DNA of 64,000 nucleotides from contig JAEZTC010000002.1 in assembly GCA_023421675.1 (NCBI GenBank), positions 310,001-374,000 on the forward strand, read 5' to 3'. A model generated the notes under the pieces. It did not search any database. It worked only from the letters and a program-made list of their open reading frames with translations, and was not told where the DNA came from. Made by a program: the position numbers and the translations under genes. Shown here piece after piece: positions 24,389-31,204 of this stretch (within the stretch, counting starts at the first letter, position 1; the number at the start of each line of letters is the position of its first letter). The stretch is from Bacillota bacterium (GTDB lineage: Bacteria; Bacillota; Clostridia; Acetivibrionales; JANLFN01).

Positions 24389-24462
24389 TGGGTGCGGGGT
24401 TAGGAATCGAACCTAAGGCTAATCCTGACTATGGATTTGAGTTACCACTACTCGACCCCGCC
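24389..24462 (-). tRNA. Prophage tRNA gene with encoded CCA; anticodon appears to be AGU
   Basis: A 74-base cloverleaf reads on the minus strand. The acceptor stem is GGCGGGG/CCCCGCA (one G-A mismatch at 1-72). U8 is present. The D stem is GAGT/ACTC with loop AGTGGTA, the anticodon stem AATCC/GGATT with loop ATAGTCA, and the variable loop has four bases. The T stem is TTAGG/CCTAA with loop TTCGATT. The discriminator is C, followed by encoded CCA. The anticodon would be AGT (Thr), but C at position 37 and C73 are unusual. It lies six bases after the 52-residue gene and 30 before the coat candidate, inside one transcript. Confidence 0.75.
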
Positions 24463-24467
24463 ATGTA

Positions 24468-24626
24468 TTATAGTTTTTTTGACATTATAGACCTCGTTAA
24501 TGTTTTTAACCATCTGCAAAAGAATGTAAGCACAAATGCCATAACAAAAAATTTTACTGCATATAACATCCATTCTTGACCCTCAGGTGGTGTCCCCAAA
24601 TCAAACATACTTAATAAAACATCCAT
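24468..24626 (-). CDS. 52-residue single-TM prophage protein
   Basis: 52 residues from ATG 24626 with AAGGAG nine bases upstream; the site overlaps the end of the preceding micro-gene. A short acidic/amide N-terminus (DLGTPPEGQEW) precedes one membrane helix (AVKFFVMAFVLTFFC) and a basic tail (RWLKTLTRSIMSKKL). This acidic-TM-basic order is also that of filamentous coat proteins, so it is an alternative major or minor coat candidate. Confidence 0.55.
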   Translation of the reverse strand: MDVLLSMFDLGTPPEGQEWMLYAVKFFVMAFVLTFFCRWLKTLTRSIMSKKL

Positions 24627-24630
24627 ATAG

Positions 24631-24705
24631 TTACTCCTTATCCGCCATTCTTACTGCTCCATAAGCTATAAGTATAAATATAATCATCAATATACCACTA
24701 TCCAT
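24631..24705 (-). CDS. 24-residue membrane micro-protein
   Basis: 24 residues from ATG 24705, with GGTGGAGG eight bases upstream. It is essentially one membrane helix (ILMIIFILIAYGAV) with a short charged tail (RMADKE). It overlaps the end of the upstream 58-residue gene, and its stop overlaps the ribosome binding site of the next gene. Likely a minor coat or assembly peptide; no homology visible. Confidence 0.45.
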   Translation of the reverse strand: MDSGILMIIFILIAYGAVRMADKE

Positions 24706-24874
24706 CGTTTTTTCCTCCACCCAAACCAAAGACCAATTTAAGTAATAGAATTACTATTGCAGTAAATACAAACAATTGCCAGAATGATACTCTATATTCA
24801 CCTATAGGTAGTTCAAGAGACATTAATTTTATAACTAAATCAAATATAAATTTCAATATATTCTCTAATGTCAT
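24698..24874 (-). CDS. 58-residue membrane micro-protein
   Basis: 58 residues from ATG 24874, whose ATGA overlaps the stop codon of the large signal-peptide gene. An amphipathic N-terminal helix (NILKFIFDLVIKLM) is followed by a membrane helix (FWQLFVFTAIVILLLKLVF) and a Gly-rich tail. In Ff phages pVI follows pIII; position and small size make this a pVI-like candidate (inference). Confidence 0.5.
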   Translation of the reverse strand: MTLENILKFIFDLVIKLMSLELPIGEYRVSFWQLFVFTAIVILLLKLVFGLGGGKNDG

Positions 24875-26322
24875 CGTTTAAACACCTTCAATAAAATAAA
24901 TATTATTATGCTTCCCGAAAGTATCTCCGGTATTGGACTTGGTAAAAATTTAAATACGGTTTGATATATATTGCTTAATGCACCACCGCTTGTGGTTAAT
25001 GATGTGATCAGTTTTCCTATACCATCTACTAAGCTGGTTATGTAATATCCAATTATATCGAAGAAGTATATAATCCAATCTAAAGGGTTTAAAGAACCGT
25101 CAGGCCTTATTGGTTTACCCTTCTTTATGTCGTCAGGGTCTACCCCATTTGTCGGGTTTCCTGTCTCAGGGTCTATATCAACGCCACCCGTTGCGATTGT
25201 AAAGGTAACCTTTTTTACTACACTACCCTGCATGTCCTTTATTTCAATGGTATTAGAACCAACTCTAAATCCGTATGAATGAAATCCATTTACTTCATAG
25301 CCTTTTGGTCCTGCTGGGTTTTCACCTGCATTTATGGTACAATCTAATTTTCCATTTATGAAAAGTTGATACTGATTTTTAAGATATGTACCTGTACGTC
25401 TTACAGTACATGTAGGCTCACAGTTGAAGGTATCTCCATCTGATATTCCATCTATAAATATTCTGTTATCTTCTGTACCACCTATTGTGAATTTTACTGC
25501 ATCCATTGATACTGGATTTTCAAATTCCTGAGTAACAGAATTAACAGTTCCTTCTTCAAGTTCAACTATATATTCCCCATTACCATTCCATGGTATTGTA
25601 TCTTTAGTAAGTGTGGTGTCCATATCCAAATTAAGTTTTTTACTATTAGGCATTCCTTGTATACCTTCTAATACATATGGTTGTGCCCAATAATAGTTGA
25701 ATTTTCCTGTGGAATCCTTTTTATATAAAATTATCTGTGCATATTGCTGAAGTCCTTTATTTACATGGAATACAATGTCGGGATATCCTGTAACATTTGA
25801 ATTTTTTAGAGGAAATTTTATATATCCCCAATCATTAGCAGGAATATTACCATCTGATGTATGTATAATACTTCCTGCTTGGTCTGATAAATCATAATTT
25901 GTATATATTACTTTATCTACTGTTGAAGTACACGGAGACATTAAGCTACTACCTGTAAAAACATTTTCTTGTGTGTTTGAATTATTCGCCCATGAATGAT
26001 AAGTTATATTCCATCTACAATACGACCAAGTACCTCCACCAGCTACTATTATTCTTTTTGAACTACTATCCATATAAGGCTTAATATCGCTAGTAATATA
26101 AATCAATTCTGGCACTAATGGGTCTTTAAACACTGTTATATATGATTTTGATTTAATTTCATTCGTTAAAGTTGGAATTGTTCCAGTATATGTTGTCCCC
26201 CTTATGGCACTTATTATTTCCGCTGGCGGATTATATCCAGAAGCAAATGAAGGCGTCACACCTATAATAAACCCGAATATTAAGCTAATTACACAAATTG
26301 CTATGATATGACGCCATTTCAT
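24871..26322 (-). CDS. Secreted, C-terminally anchored prophage protein (pIII-like adsorption candidate)
   Basis: 483 residues. A clear N-terminal signal peptide (about 1-28; HIIAICVISLIFGFIIG core) leads into a long beta-rich extracellular part. Near residues 300-390 are Cys-containing segments, DGDTFNCEPTCTVRRTG and NGKLDCTINAGENP. A proline/glycine/aspartate linker comes next (about 390-415). A hydrophobic C-terminal region ends in a TM helix and a basic tail (SIIIFILLKVFKR). Signal peptide, variable ectodomain and C-terminal anchor, placed before the morphogenesis genes, match the role of pIII. No receptor can be named. Confidence 0.72.
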   Translation of the reverse strand: MKWRHIIAICVISLIFGFIIGVTPSFASGYNPPAEIISAIRGTTYTGTIPTLTNEIKSKSYITVFKDPLVPELIYITSDIKPYMDSSSKRIIVAGGGTWSYCRWNITYHSWANNSNTQENVFTGSSLMSPCTSTVDKVIYTNYDLSDQAGSIIHTSDGNIPANDWGYIKFPLKNSNVTGYPDIVFHVNKGLQQYAQIILYKKDSTGKFNYYWAQPYVLEGIQGMPNSKKLNLDMDTTLTKDTIPWNGNGEYIVELEEGTVNSVTQEFENPVSMDAVKFTIGGTEDNRIFIDGISDGDTFNCEPTCTVRRTGTYLKNQYQLFINGKLDCTINAGENPAGPKGYEVNGFHSYGFRVGSNTIEIKDMQGSVVKKVTFTIATGGVDIDPETGNPTNGVDPDDIKKGKPIRPDGSLNPLDWIIYFFDIIGYYITSLVDGIGKLITSLTTSGGALSNIYQTVFKFLPSPIPEILSGSIIIFILLKVFKR

Positions 26323-26326
26323 ACTC

Positions 26327-26575
26327 TTATACCACCTTTTTTATACTTGAAAGTTTTGGTTTGAAATTTGTTCCTGGTATATGGTCATACTGCAATTCAA
26401 CTGTGTCACCCGGATTGATAGCAGATAAATCAAGACTTGTATTTTCCTCTGCTGTCCTCTGCCCTCTCATGTTCTTTGAACCATCAAACATGATGTAAAG
26501 CTTGTTGAAACTTACTTCCTGCTTTTGATTGTTAAGAAATTTTTTAGGCTCTATGCCTACAACTTTAGCTTTCAT
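26327..26575 (-). CDS. Small ssDNA-binding protein candidate (pV-like)
   Basis: 82 residues, mostly predicted beta strand, with basic patches: VVGIEPKKFLNNQKQEVSFN, KLYIMFDGSKNMRGQRTAEE and PGTNFKPKLSSIKKVV. Position between rep and the structural genes, size and OB-like strand pattern fit filamentous-phage gene V proteins, which coat the ssDNA before packaging. No decisive motif. The stop is four bases before the next gene. Confidence 0.6.
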   Translation of the reverse strand: MKAKVVGIEPKKFLNNQKQEVSFNKLYIMFDGSKNMRGQRTAEENTSLDLSAINPGDTVELQYDHIPGTNFKPKLSSIKKVV

Positions 26576-26586
26576 AAGCTATCCCC

Positions 26587-27579
26587 CTATACTGTGAGTT
26601 GAATTTGCTCACATTCCTGATTTTGAGTATTATTTATGTCAAAGGCAATGTCTGCTGCCTTAATAACCTTTTTCTTATATTTCATTGCTCTTATAACTCT
26701 TGCATTGTGAAGCATACGCATATCCTTTTGTGTCATAATTGCTGAATCAAGCTTTTCATTTATCATTTTTGTACCGAATTCAGTAATATAAGCCTTTAGC
26801 GTACCTCCGTACGTGTTCATAATGTTTTCGGCTTTTTCTTTTAAGCCAGTTTTTTTATGCCTAATTTTAGGACTTATCGGGCAATTTTCCCCCATCATGT
26901 TTTCCCATACCTCCTGTACGGTGCTATTTGTCCATACTATTTCCTTTGTGTATGAACTGTAAATTTTGAATAAATCATTATCATTGAAAAATTCATAAGT
27001 AGCGTATTGACCTTTTAAAACGAGCTCTACCCTATCCTTGTATAAATCAGAATGTTTCTGCTTGTCCTTTTCATATATCCTGATATACTTTTCAGACTTA
27101 GTTGAGCCTAAATAATAAGTTATACCGTTGTCATAATTACCGAAGCACAGCCATGTTTTTATGCCGTCAAAATGCTTATTTCTTATGCTATCCTCAAATA
27201 TATCAAGGAGAAATTTAGTGTCATAATCGACAGCTATATCCATACGGCTAATTTTTAATTTGTTAAATATAAAGCGATAGTTGATTTCGTCTCTTAAATC
27301 CTTGCAGTTATATAGGTTTTCTAAGAACCTACACCCTGTCCCACTCAATGTGACATGAACATGATTTCTGATTTCATCGTCATTTGTTTTTCCGCAGAAC
27401 TCTGTAGAAATGGTTATCATGTTATCAAATACAAGACTTCTCTTGTAGAATCGTGAACGTTTTATCTCAAATGAAAGTGTATCAAGGCTTAACATGCCTA
27501 ATGTGGCATCTATTACATCACCTTGCAGACCAAATATACTAAATTCCAGCCAATCAATCATGCAGTTAATAGATTTCAT
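26587..27579 (-). CDS. Rolling-circle replication initiator (Rep_trans family)
   Basis: 330 residues from ATG 27579, preceded by GTGGGGTG; an in-frame GTG at 27591 is the alternative. CMIDWLEFSIFG opens as in the replication initiation factor family. KISRMDIAVDYD, ITYYLGSTKSEKYIRIYEK and RVELVLKGQY are the conserved blocks, with catalytic Tyr probably in the TYYLGS/YIRIYEK region. This family starts replication in CTX/RstA-like filamentous phages and Tn916-type elements. It is the first gene of the leftward prophage operon. Confidence 0.87.
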   Translation of the reverse strand: MKSINCMIDWLEFSIFGLQGDVIDATLGMLSLDTLSFEIKRSRFYKRSLVFDNMITISTEFCGKTNDDEIRNHVHVTLSGTGCRFLENLYNCKDLRDEINYRFIFNKLKISRMDIAVDYDTKFLLDIFEDSIRNKHFDGIKTWLCFGNYDNGITYYLGSTKSEKYIRIYEKDKQKHSDLYKDRVELVLKGQYATYEFFNDNDLFKIYSSYTKEIVWTNSTVQEVWENMMGENCPISPKIRHKKTGLKEKAENIMNTYGGTLKAYITEFGTKMINEKLDSAIMTQKDMRMLHNARVIRAMKYKKKVIKAADIAFDINNTQNQECEQIQLTV

Positions 27580-27591
27580 TTTACACCCCAC

Positions 27592-27776
27592 AATTATAAA
27601 ACTTCATGAAATATAATGCGTATTGTATTTAAAAAAGATGTACCATACTTTATGTTGTATAGTACATCTTGGTAATAATTATAATACACGAATAATAATG
27701 CGTCAACTATAATTTATTACTTTTTGTTTGTAAATAATCTATAATAAATAATAATACATTGAAAGGATAAAATACT
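27592..27776. promoter_or_regulatory. Divergent control region between rep and the XRE regulator
   Basis: It contains a 14-bp inverted repeat with one mismatch, AAGATGTACCATAC (27635-27648) and GTATAGTACATCTT (27657-27670), spacer eight. Two direct copies of ATAATGCGT lie on either side (27613-27621 and 27695-27703). The layout fits promoters facing both ways with operators for the repressor. Confidence 0.6.
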
Positions 27777-27998
27777 ATGGATGATAACTATAATCTTTTA
27801 AAAAAAATACGTTTATCATTATCCATTTCACAAGAAGAACTTGCTAGGAAACTAGATATATCTTTAAGACATTATCAAAACATTGAACAAGAGAAAAGCA
27901 TTCCTAATATTTATACTGCATTAAAACTTTGCAAGATACTTAAAATTGATCCTTTTGAATTATGGAATATCGAAAATAATGAAATAGTTAAAAAATAA
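27777..27998 (+). CDS. XRE/Cro-type prophage regulator
   Basis: 73 residues, one HTH_3 domain: LLKKIRLSLSISQEELARKL, LDISLRHYQNIEQ and ALKLCKILKIDPFELW. It is divergent from rep across a dyad-bearing region, the usual place for a lysogeny repressor. GAAAGGA lies upstream. It probably represses rep. Confidence 0.88.
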   Translation: MDDNYNLLKKIRLSLSISQEELARKLDISLRHYQNIEQEKSIPNIYTALKLCKILKIDPFELWNIENNEIVKK

Positions 27999-27999
27999 T

Positions 28000-28212
28000 T
28001 CATATATCTTTATTATATGAATTATTAAACTGGTTGTTGTTATTTGCTTTTTGACTATTTTCTATTTTACTAAGTCTATTATCAATCGACTGAAGTAATT
28101 CAACCATTTTATTTACTTTCCAATACCAACATGTTACTTCTCTTAATAATACTGCAAGCAATACTACAATTAAGACTATTATTAAACTCTCTGGCAATAT
28201 TAACACCACCAC
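28000..28212 (-). CDS. Small membrane-anchored prophage protein
   Basis: Up to 70 residues; the start is uncertain (GTG 28212 or later TTG codons). An N-terminal membrane helix (PESLIIVLIVVLLAVLL) is followed by a charged helix (KMVELLQSIDNRLSKIEN) and an Asn-rich tail (NNNNQFNN). It ends one base from the stop of the convergent XRE gene. Function unknown. Confidence 0.5.
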   Translation of the reverse strand: MVVLILPESLIIVLIVVLLAVLLREVTCWYWKVNKMVELLQSIDNRLSKIENSQKANNNNQFNNSYNKDI

Positions 28213-28348
28213 TTTTTAAATTATAATATCATTTTAATATTAATGATGTCAATTACTGTAATTATAGCGTCATTAGTTTAATAATGTTGTTAAAATGTGA
28301 AGGATATTTCCTTTCTATGGAGAAATATTCTTTTAAGGAGGTGATAAT

Positions 28349-28555
28349 ATGAAACTTTTAATTGAAGACATTAATGGTTATTCCATTACATTAGAAGGTG
28401 AAAAAGAAAGCACTGCAATGGTTGTTGGAATGACTATATCAAAGCTTATGAATTGTATTAGCACTGGACAAGTAATGTATATTCCAGAGGGTGAAAATTC
28501 AACAAGGCAAAGAATAAAATCTGATGAAATAGACAGAATTGAAATTAAATTATAA
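28349..28555 (+). CDS. 68-residue prophage protein of unknown function
   Basis: 68 residues with a full-length Shine-Dalgarno (AAGGAGGTGATA) before the ATG and a strong terminator after the stop, so it is surely expressed. Compact alpha/beta sequence (YSITLEGEKESTAMVVGMTI, then RQRIKSDEIDRIEIKL), not membrane-bound. An inverted repeat (GATATTTC/GAAATATT) lies just upstream. It is the last gene before attR. Confidence 0.65.
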   Translation: MKLLIEDINGYSITLEGEKESTAMVVGMTISKLMNCISTGQVMYIPEGENSTRQRIKSDEIDRIEIKL

Positions 28556-28569
28556 TAATTTTATTTATT

Positions 28570-28597
28570 AGAAGCCTTACAGGCTTCTCTTTTTTTA
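28570..28597 (+). terminator. Terminator at the right end of the prophage
   Basis: AGAAGCC-ttaca-GGCTTCT followed by C and seven or more T. Perfect intrinsic terminator. Confidence 0.9.
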
Positions 28598-28635
28598 ACA
28601 AGTATTATTATTTATTACCCATTATGTTAACATAC

Positions 28636-28704
28636 CTTTACGAAATATTGTTTCATGTAATCAATTGGTAGTAAATTCTGGTAGTTTTTTATTTCGTGTA
28701 ATCA
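28636..28704. other. attR: right 19-bp direct repeat with accessory dyad
   Basis: TTTTTATTTCGTGTAATCA at 28686-28704 repeats the left end exactly. The left arm of the dyad seen at attL is missing here. A second dyad, TTTACGAAA-tattg-TTTCATGTAAT, lies 26 bases inside the prophage end. The remaining spacer to 28857 (150 bases) shows no gene. Confidence 0.75.
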
Positions 28705-28857
28705 TAGATAATTTTTTAGGGGTATCTTATCAATCTATCTTAACACATATCTTAGTTCCAGCTATCAAATCTTCAAAACAAAGATTTTTTATTGTTCTGA
28801 AAATAAAATAACAAAATATTAGAGATAATATAAAACTATATTATCTCTTTTTACTTA

Positions 28858-29418
28858 CTATTCATTTATACCTTCTCTATAAGCTTTAAGCTTTTGCTGG
28901 AACTGCTGTGTTTTGTGGTAACCGCATGATTTGAACTCGTAGCACCAGCCTCTGTATATGCAGTCCGGAACGCAAACATGGTATAGCTCAGGCTGGGATT
29001 CTTTAAAGGATTCAAGAATTGCCTGCCAGGCTGCTCTTGTTTCAGGTGATGCCTGATTACAAAGTCTTTTTCTTGATATATTGATTATTGCCTGGGAACT
29101 GGCGAGTATTTCATGCTCAACTTCATTCCCCTGAGGAAGCTCGTCCCTTGAAATGCCTGTTCTATCTGTTCTCTGGCTTCTCACCCAATGCTCTATCCCT
29201 ATTTTATGCCTTACCAGATGTACAGATACCCATGATTTAAGCTCAAACCATTTACATCTGATTAAAAGCTGCCTTATCGGTGAATGCTCACAAAGCAGCA
29301 TTCTTCTTTTCCACTGAGATGATGGTTCCTTTGTACCGGCTTCCTTGTGAATTGTTGTATTCGCGCAGTCGGCGACCTCACGCCACGTACCCTTTGTTCC
29401 AAGATATTCAGCTCTCAT
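28858..29418 (-). CDS. ThyX-like protein with divergent signature
   Basis: 186 residues. RAEYLGTKGTWREVADCANT, CEHSPIRQLLIRC, VSVHLVRHKIGIEHWVRSQR and TDRTGISRDELPQ align by eye with the ThyX (flavin-dependent thymidylate synthase) fold. CNQASPETRAAWQAI, VPDCIYRGWC and a final Cys pair complete it. The canonical ThyX motif RHRxxSxNxxSxRY is replaced by RHKIGIEHWVRSQRTDR. The protein is also shorter than typical ThyX (about 220-250). Similar short versions occur in phages and gut or soil Firmicutes. Catalytic activity is uncertain. The gene lies just outside attR. Confidence 0.6.
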   Translation of the reverse strand: MRAEYLGTKGTWREVADCANTTIHKEAGTKEPSSQWKRRMLLCEHSPIRQLLIRCKWFELKSWVSVHLVRHKIGIEHWVRSQRTDRTGISRDELPQGNEVEHEILASSQAIINISRKRLCNQASPETRAAWQAILESFKESQPELYHVCVPDCIYRGWCYEFKSCGYHKTQQFQQKLKAYREGINE

Positions 29419-29470
29419 TTGTGACCCTCCGTTATCTGTGTTCCCAGGTATGTTTAAAGTAATATTTTAT

Positions 29471-30139
29471 CTAAATAAAATCACTGGATTTATATATTCC
29501 GTAAGTTATAAAACCTATTCCCAATAAAGCCAGGCCATATGCAAGTAAATGTGATATCTTTGTAGTAAGATTTGAAAGATATGCTTTCAGACCTTTTGCA
29601 ACACAAAGATTAATAGTAAAAATGCAAATGAACAATCCAAGCATTACTGAAATTGAAAATACCAAAAAAGGCAATTTTCCTGCATTTCTCCAAATAGAAA
29701 AGACAGTGCTGCTCAGTGTAAGCCAAAAGAAATGTGTGCCCAGGTTTGTAAAATTAATAAGAAAACCTGTTAAAAAAGGCCTTGTCATAGACTTTGCCAT
29801 TTCTGCAGTTGTATCTTCCTCACTCAATAATGCTTTCCTGTGTGTCATAATTCCCTTGAAGCCTATAATAAATATAGCTAGTCCTGATAAGACCCAAATA
29901 AACACTTCAACTTTTTTGCTTATTTTAATGAAATCCAATATTCCGAAATTTATAAGAGCCAGATCGAATGCATCGGTTATAAGTGTTCCTAAAGCTAATG
30001 TTATTCCCTGTTTAAACCCTTTTATAATAGTCCATCTGACTGATTCGATTCCTGCCGGTCCCATGGGAAGTGCAATAAGTATACCGGTTATTATGCCTGT
30101 ATACGTAGCGTGCATTATCAAAATCAAAGTTGAATTCAC
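29471..30139 (-). CDS. LysE-family translocator
   Basis: 222 residues with about six TM helices. GIITGILIALPMGPAGIESV is the LysE/RhtB opening with its PxGPxx motif; GFKQGITLALGTLITDAFDL and FLTGFLINFTNLGTHFFWLT follow. These proteins export amino acids or related solutes. The substrate is unknown. It is separated by 127 bases from the GntR regulator upstream. Confidence 0.83.
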   Translation of the reverse strand: MNSTLILIMHATYTGIITGILIALPMGPAGIESVRWTIIKGFKQGITLALGTLITDAFDLALINFGILDFIKISKKVEVFIWVLSGLAIFIIGFKGIMTHRKALLSEEDTTAEMAKSMTRPFLTGFLINFTNLGTHFFWLTLSSTVFSIWRNAGKLPFLVFSISVMLGLFICIFTINLCVAKGLKAYLSNLTTKISHLLAYGLALLGIGFITYGIYKSSDFI

Positions 30140-30266
30140 AAAAAATACTCCTGTTCAAATTTGAATATTATTTGTAATTATATTAACCAGCCAATTGAAA
30201 ATCTATATTTAGTTAATGTTAAGATTTAGACATAATTATAACATAAATAGAAATTACAGATAAAGT

Positions 30267-31004
30267 TTACTTGCTGTTTTCAAATGCAAGCTTGCACTTG
30301 TCTGCACGATATTTTGTAATAATCATCTCTACAGCTTGGCTATTCTTGGAGTAAAGGACATTTTCAATCTTGATAAGAGGTTGTCCTATTTGAACCTGTA
30401 AGTAATGAGAATCGTGAGTTTCTGAATACACAACCTCAAGTGAACTCTTTGATTTTACAGGAATCAAAGGATATTTGCCTCTCATTATATCGTAAGACGG
30501 CTTTTTTTCCTTAATGTCAGATAAAATTTCCGGAAAAAGCCCAAGTGGTATGTAAGATATGTTAATTGCAATTATTTCATTGTTTTCTACTGTCGGAAAT
30601 ATAACTTCAGAAAATTCTGCATCTGAAGTATCCATTACATTAAACACTTCACACAAAAATGATTTTTGTGATGCCTTTACGACATTACATGCTATTACAT
30701 TTTTATCTCCGGGAATCTGACTATCAAGAATGGAATCTGTAAAACCCGAATAATTCTTTATGCTGATTCTTGATTTAGGCTTAGAAACAAAGGTGCCCTT
30801 CCCTTTTTCCTTATATAAATATCCGCTGTTTGTTAGCTCGCTTATTGCCTGTCTTACAGTCGGTCGGCTTATATCATAAAGATCACATAATTCCTGCTCT
30901 GAAGGTATTTTTGAATTCTCAGGGTATTCACCGCCTTCTATACATTTTATTATGAGATTCTTTAATTGAGAATATAATGGAACGGTGCTGTACTTGTTAA
31001 TCAT
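30267..31004 (-). CDS. GntR-family (HutC/UTRA) regulator
   Basis: 245 residues from an ATG behind AGGGGGATC. The N-terminal winged HTH reads VPLYSQLKNLIIKCIEGGEY, IPSEQELCDLYDISRPTVRQ and AISELTNSGYLYKEKGKGTF. The C-terminal UTRA ligand domain ends with LQVQIGQPLIKIENVLYSKN. UTRA regulators sense small metabolites such as sugar phosphates or amino acids. The neighbour LysE exporter is a possible target (inference). Confidence 0.9.
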   Translation of the reverse strand: MINKYSTVPLYSQLKNLIIKCIEGGEYPENSKIPSEQELCDLYDISRPTVRQAISELTNSGYLYKEKGKGTFVSKPKSRISIKNYSGFTDSILDSQIPGDKNVIACNVVKASQKSFLCEVFNVMDTSDAEFSEVIFPTVENNEIIAINISYIPLGLFPEILSDIKEKKPSYDIMRGKYPLIPVKSKSSLEVVYSETHDSHYLQVQIGQPLIKIENVLYSKNSQAVEMIITKYRADKCKLAFENSK

Positions 31005-31162
31005 AACTGATCCCCCTGAGTATTTAAATAAATGTATCTAAAATAGTAAACATAACCTAACATACTTACATCTTTACAGAAAATCCAATAACATTATACA
31101 TCAATATTTTTAAATAGCATATACCTTTACAGCAAAAAAATTAACAAATTAGCAAACAAAAA

Positions 31163-31189
31163 GACAGGATGACGTAATTACATCCTGTC
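31163..31189 (-). terminator. Terminator of purB
   Basis: GACAGGATG/CATCCTGTC, a perfect 9-bp stem followed on the minus strand by TTTTTGTTTG. Confidence 0.88.
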
Positions 31190-31204
31190 AACTATTGTTT
31201 ATAC

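Larger units (their letters stand above)
22642..28704 (-). mobile_element. Filamentous (inovirus) prophage, about 6.06 kb
   Basis: The element is bounded by 19-bp direct repeats. Reading in the direction of most genes (minus strand) it contains: Rep_trans initiator, small ssDNA-binding candidate, signal-peptide protein with C-terminal TM (adsorption candidate), three micro membrane proteins, a tRNA, a 57-residue coat candidate, Zot/pI ATPase, two micro-genes, a hairpin-rich non-coding region and a Cys-rich micro-protein. A control end carries an XRE regulator and two short unknown genes. Size, order and the Zot ATPase are those of Inoviridae. No integrase or transposase lies inside. All genes look intact. 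Confidence 0.85.

Noticed and set aside
28605..28632. Chromosomal dif site (TTATGTTAACA resembles a XerD half-site)
   Set aside because: The adjacent 11 bases do not match a XerC half-site and the location is inside the prophage end.
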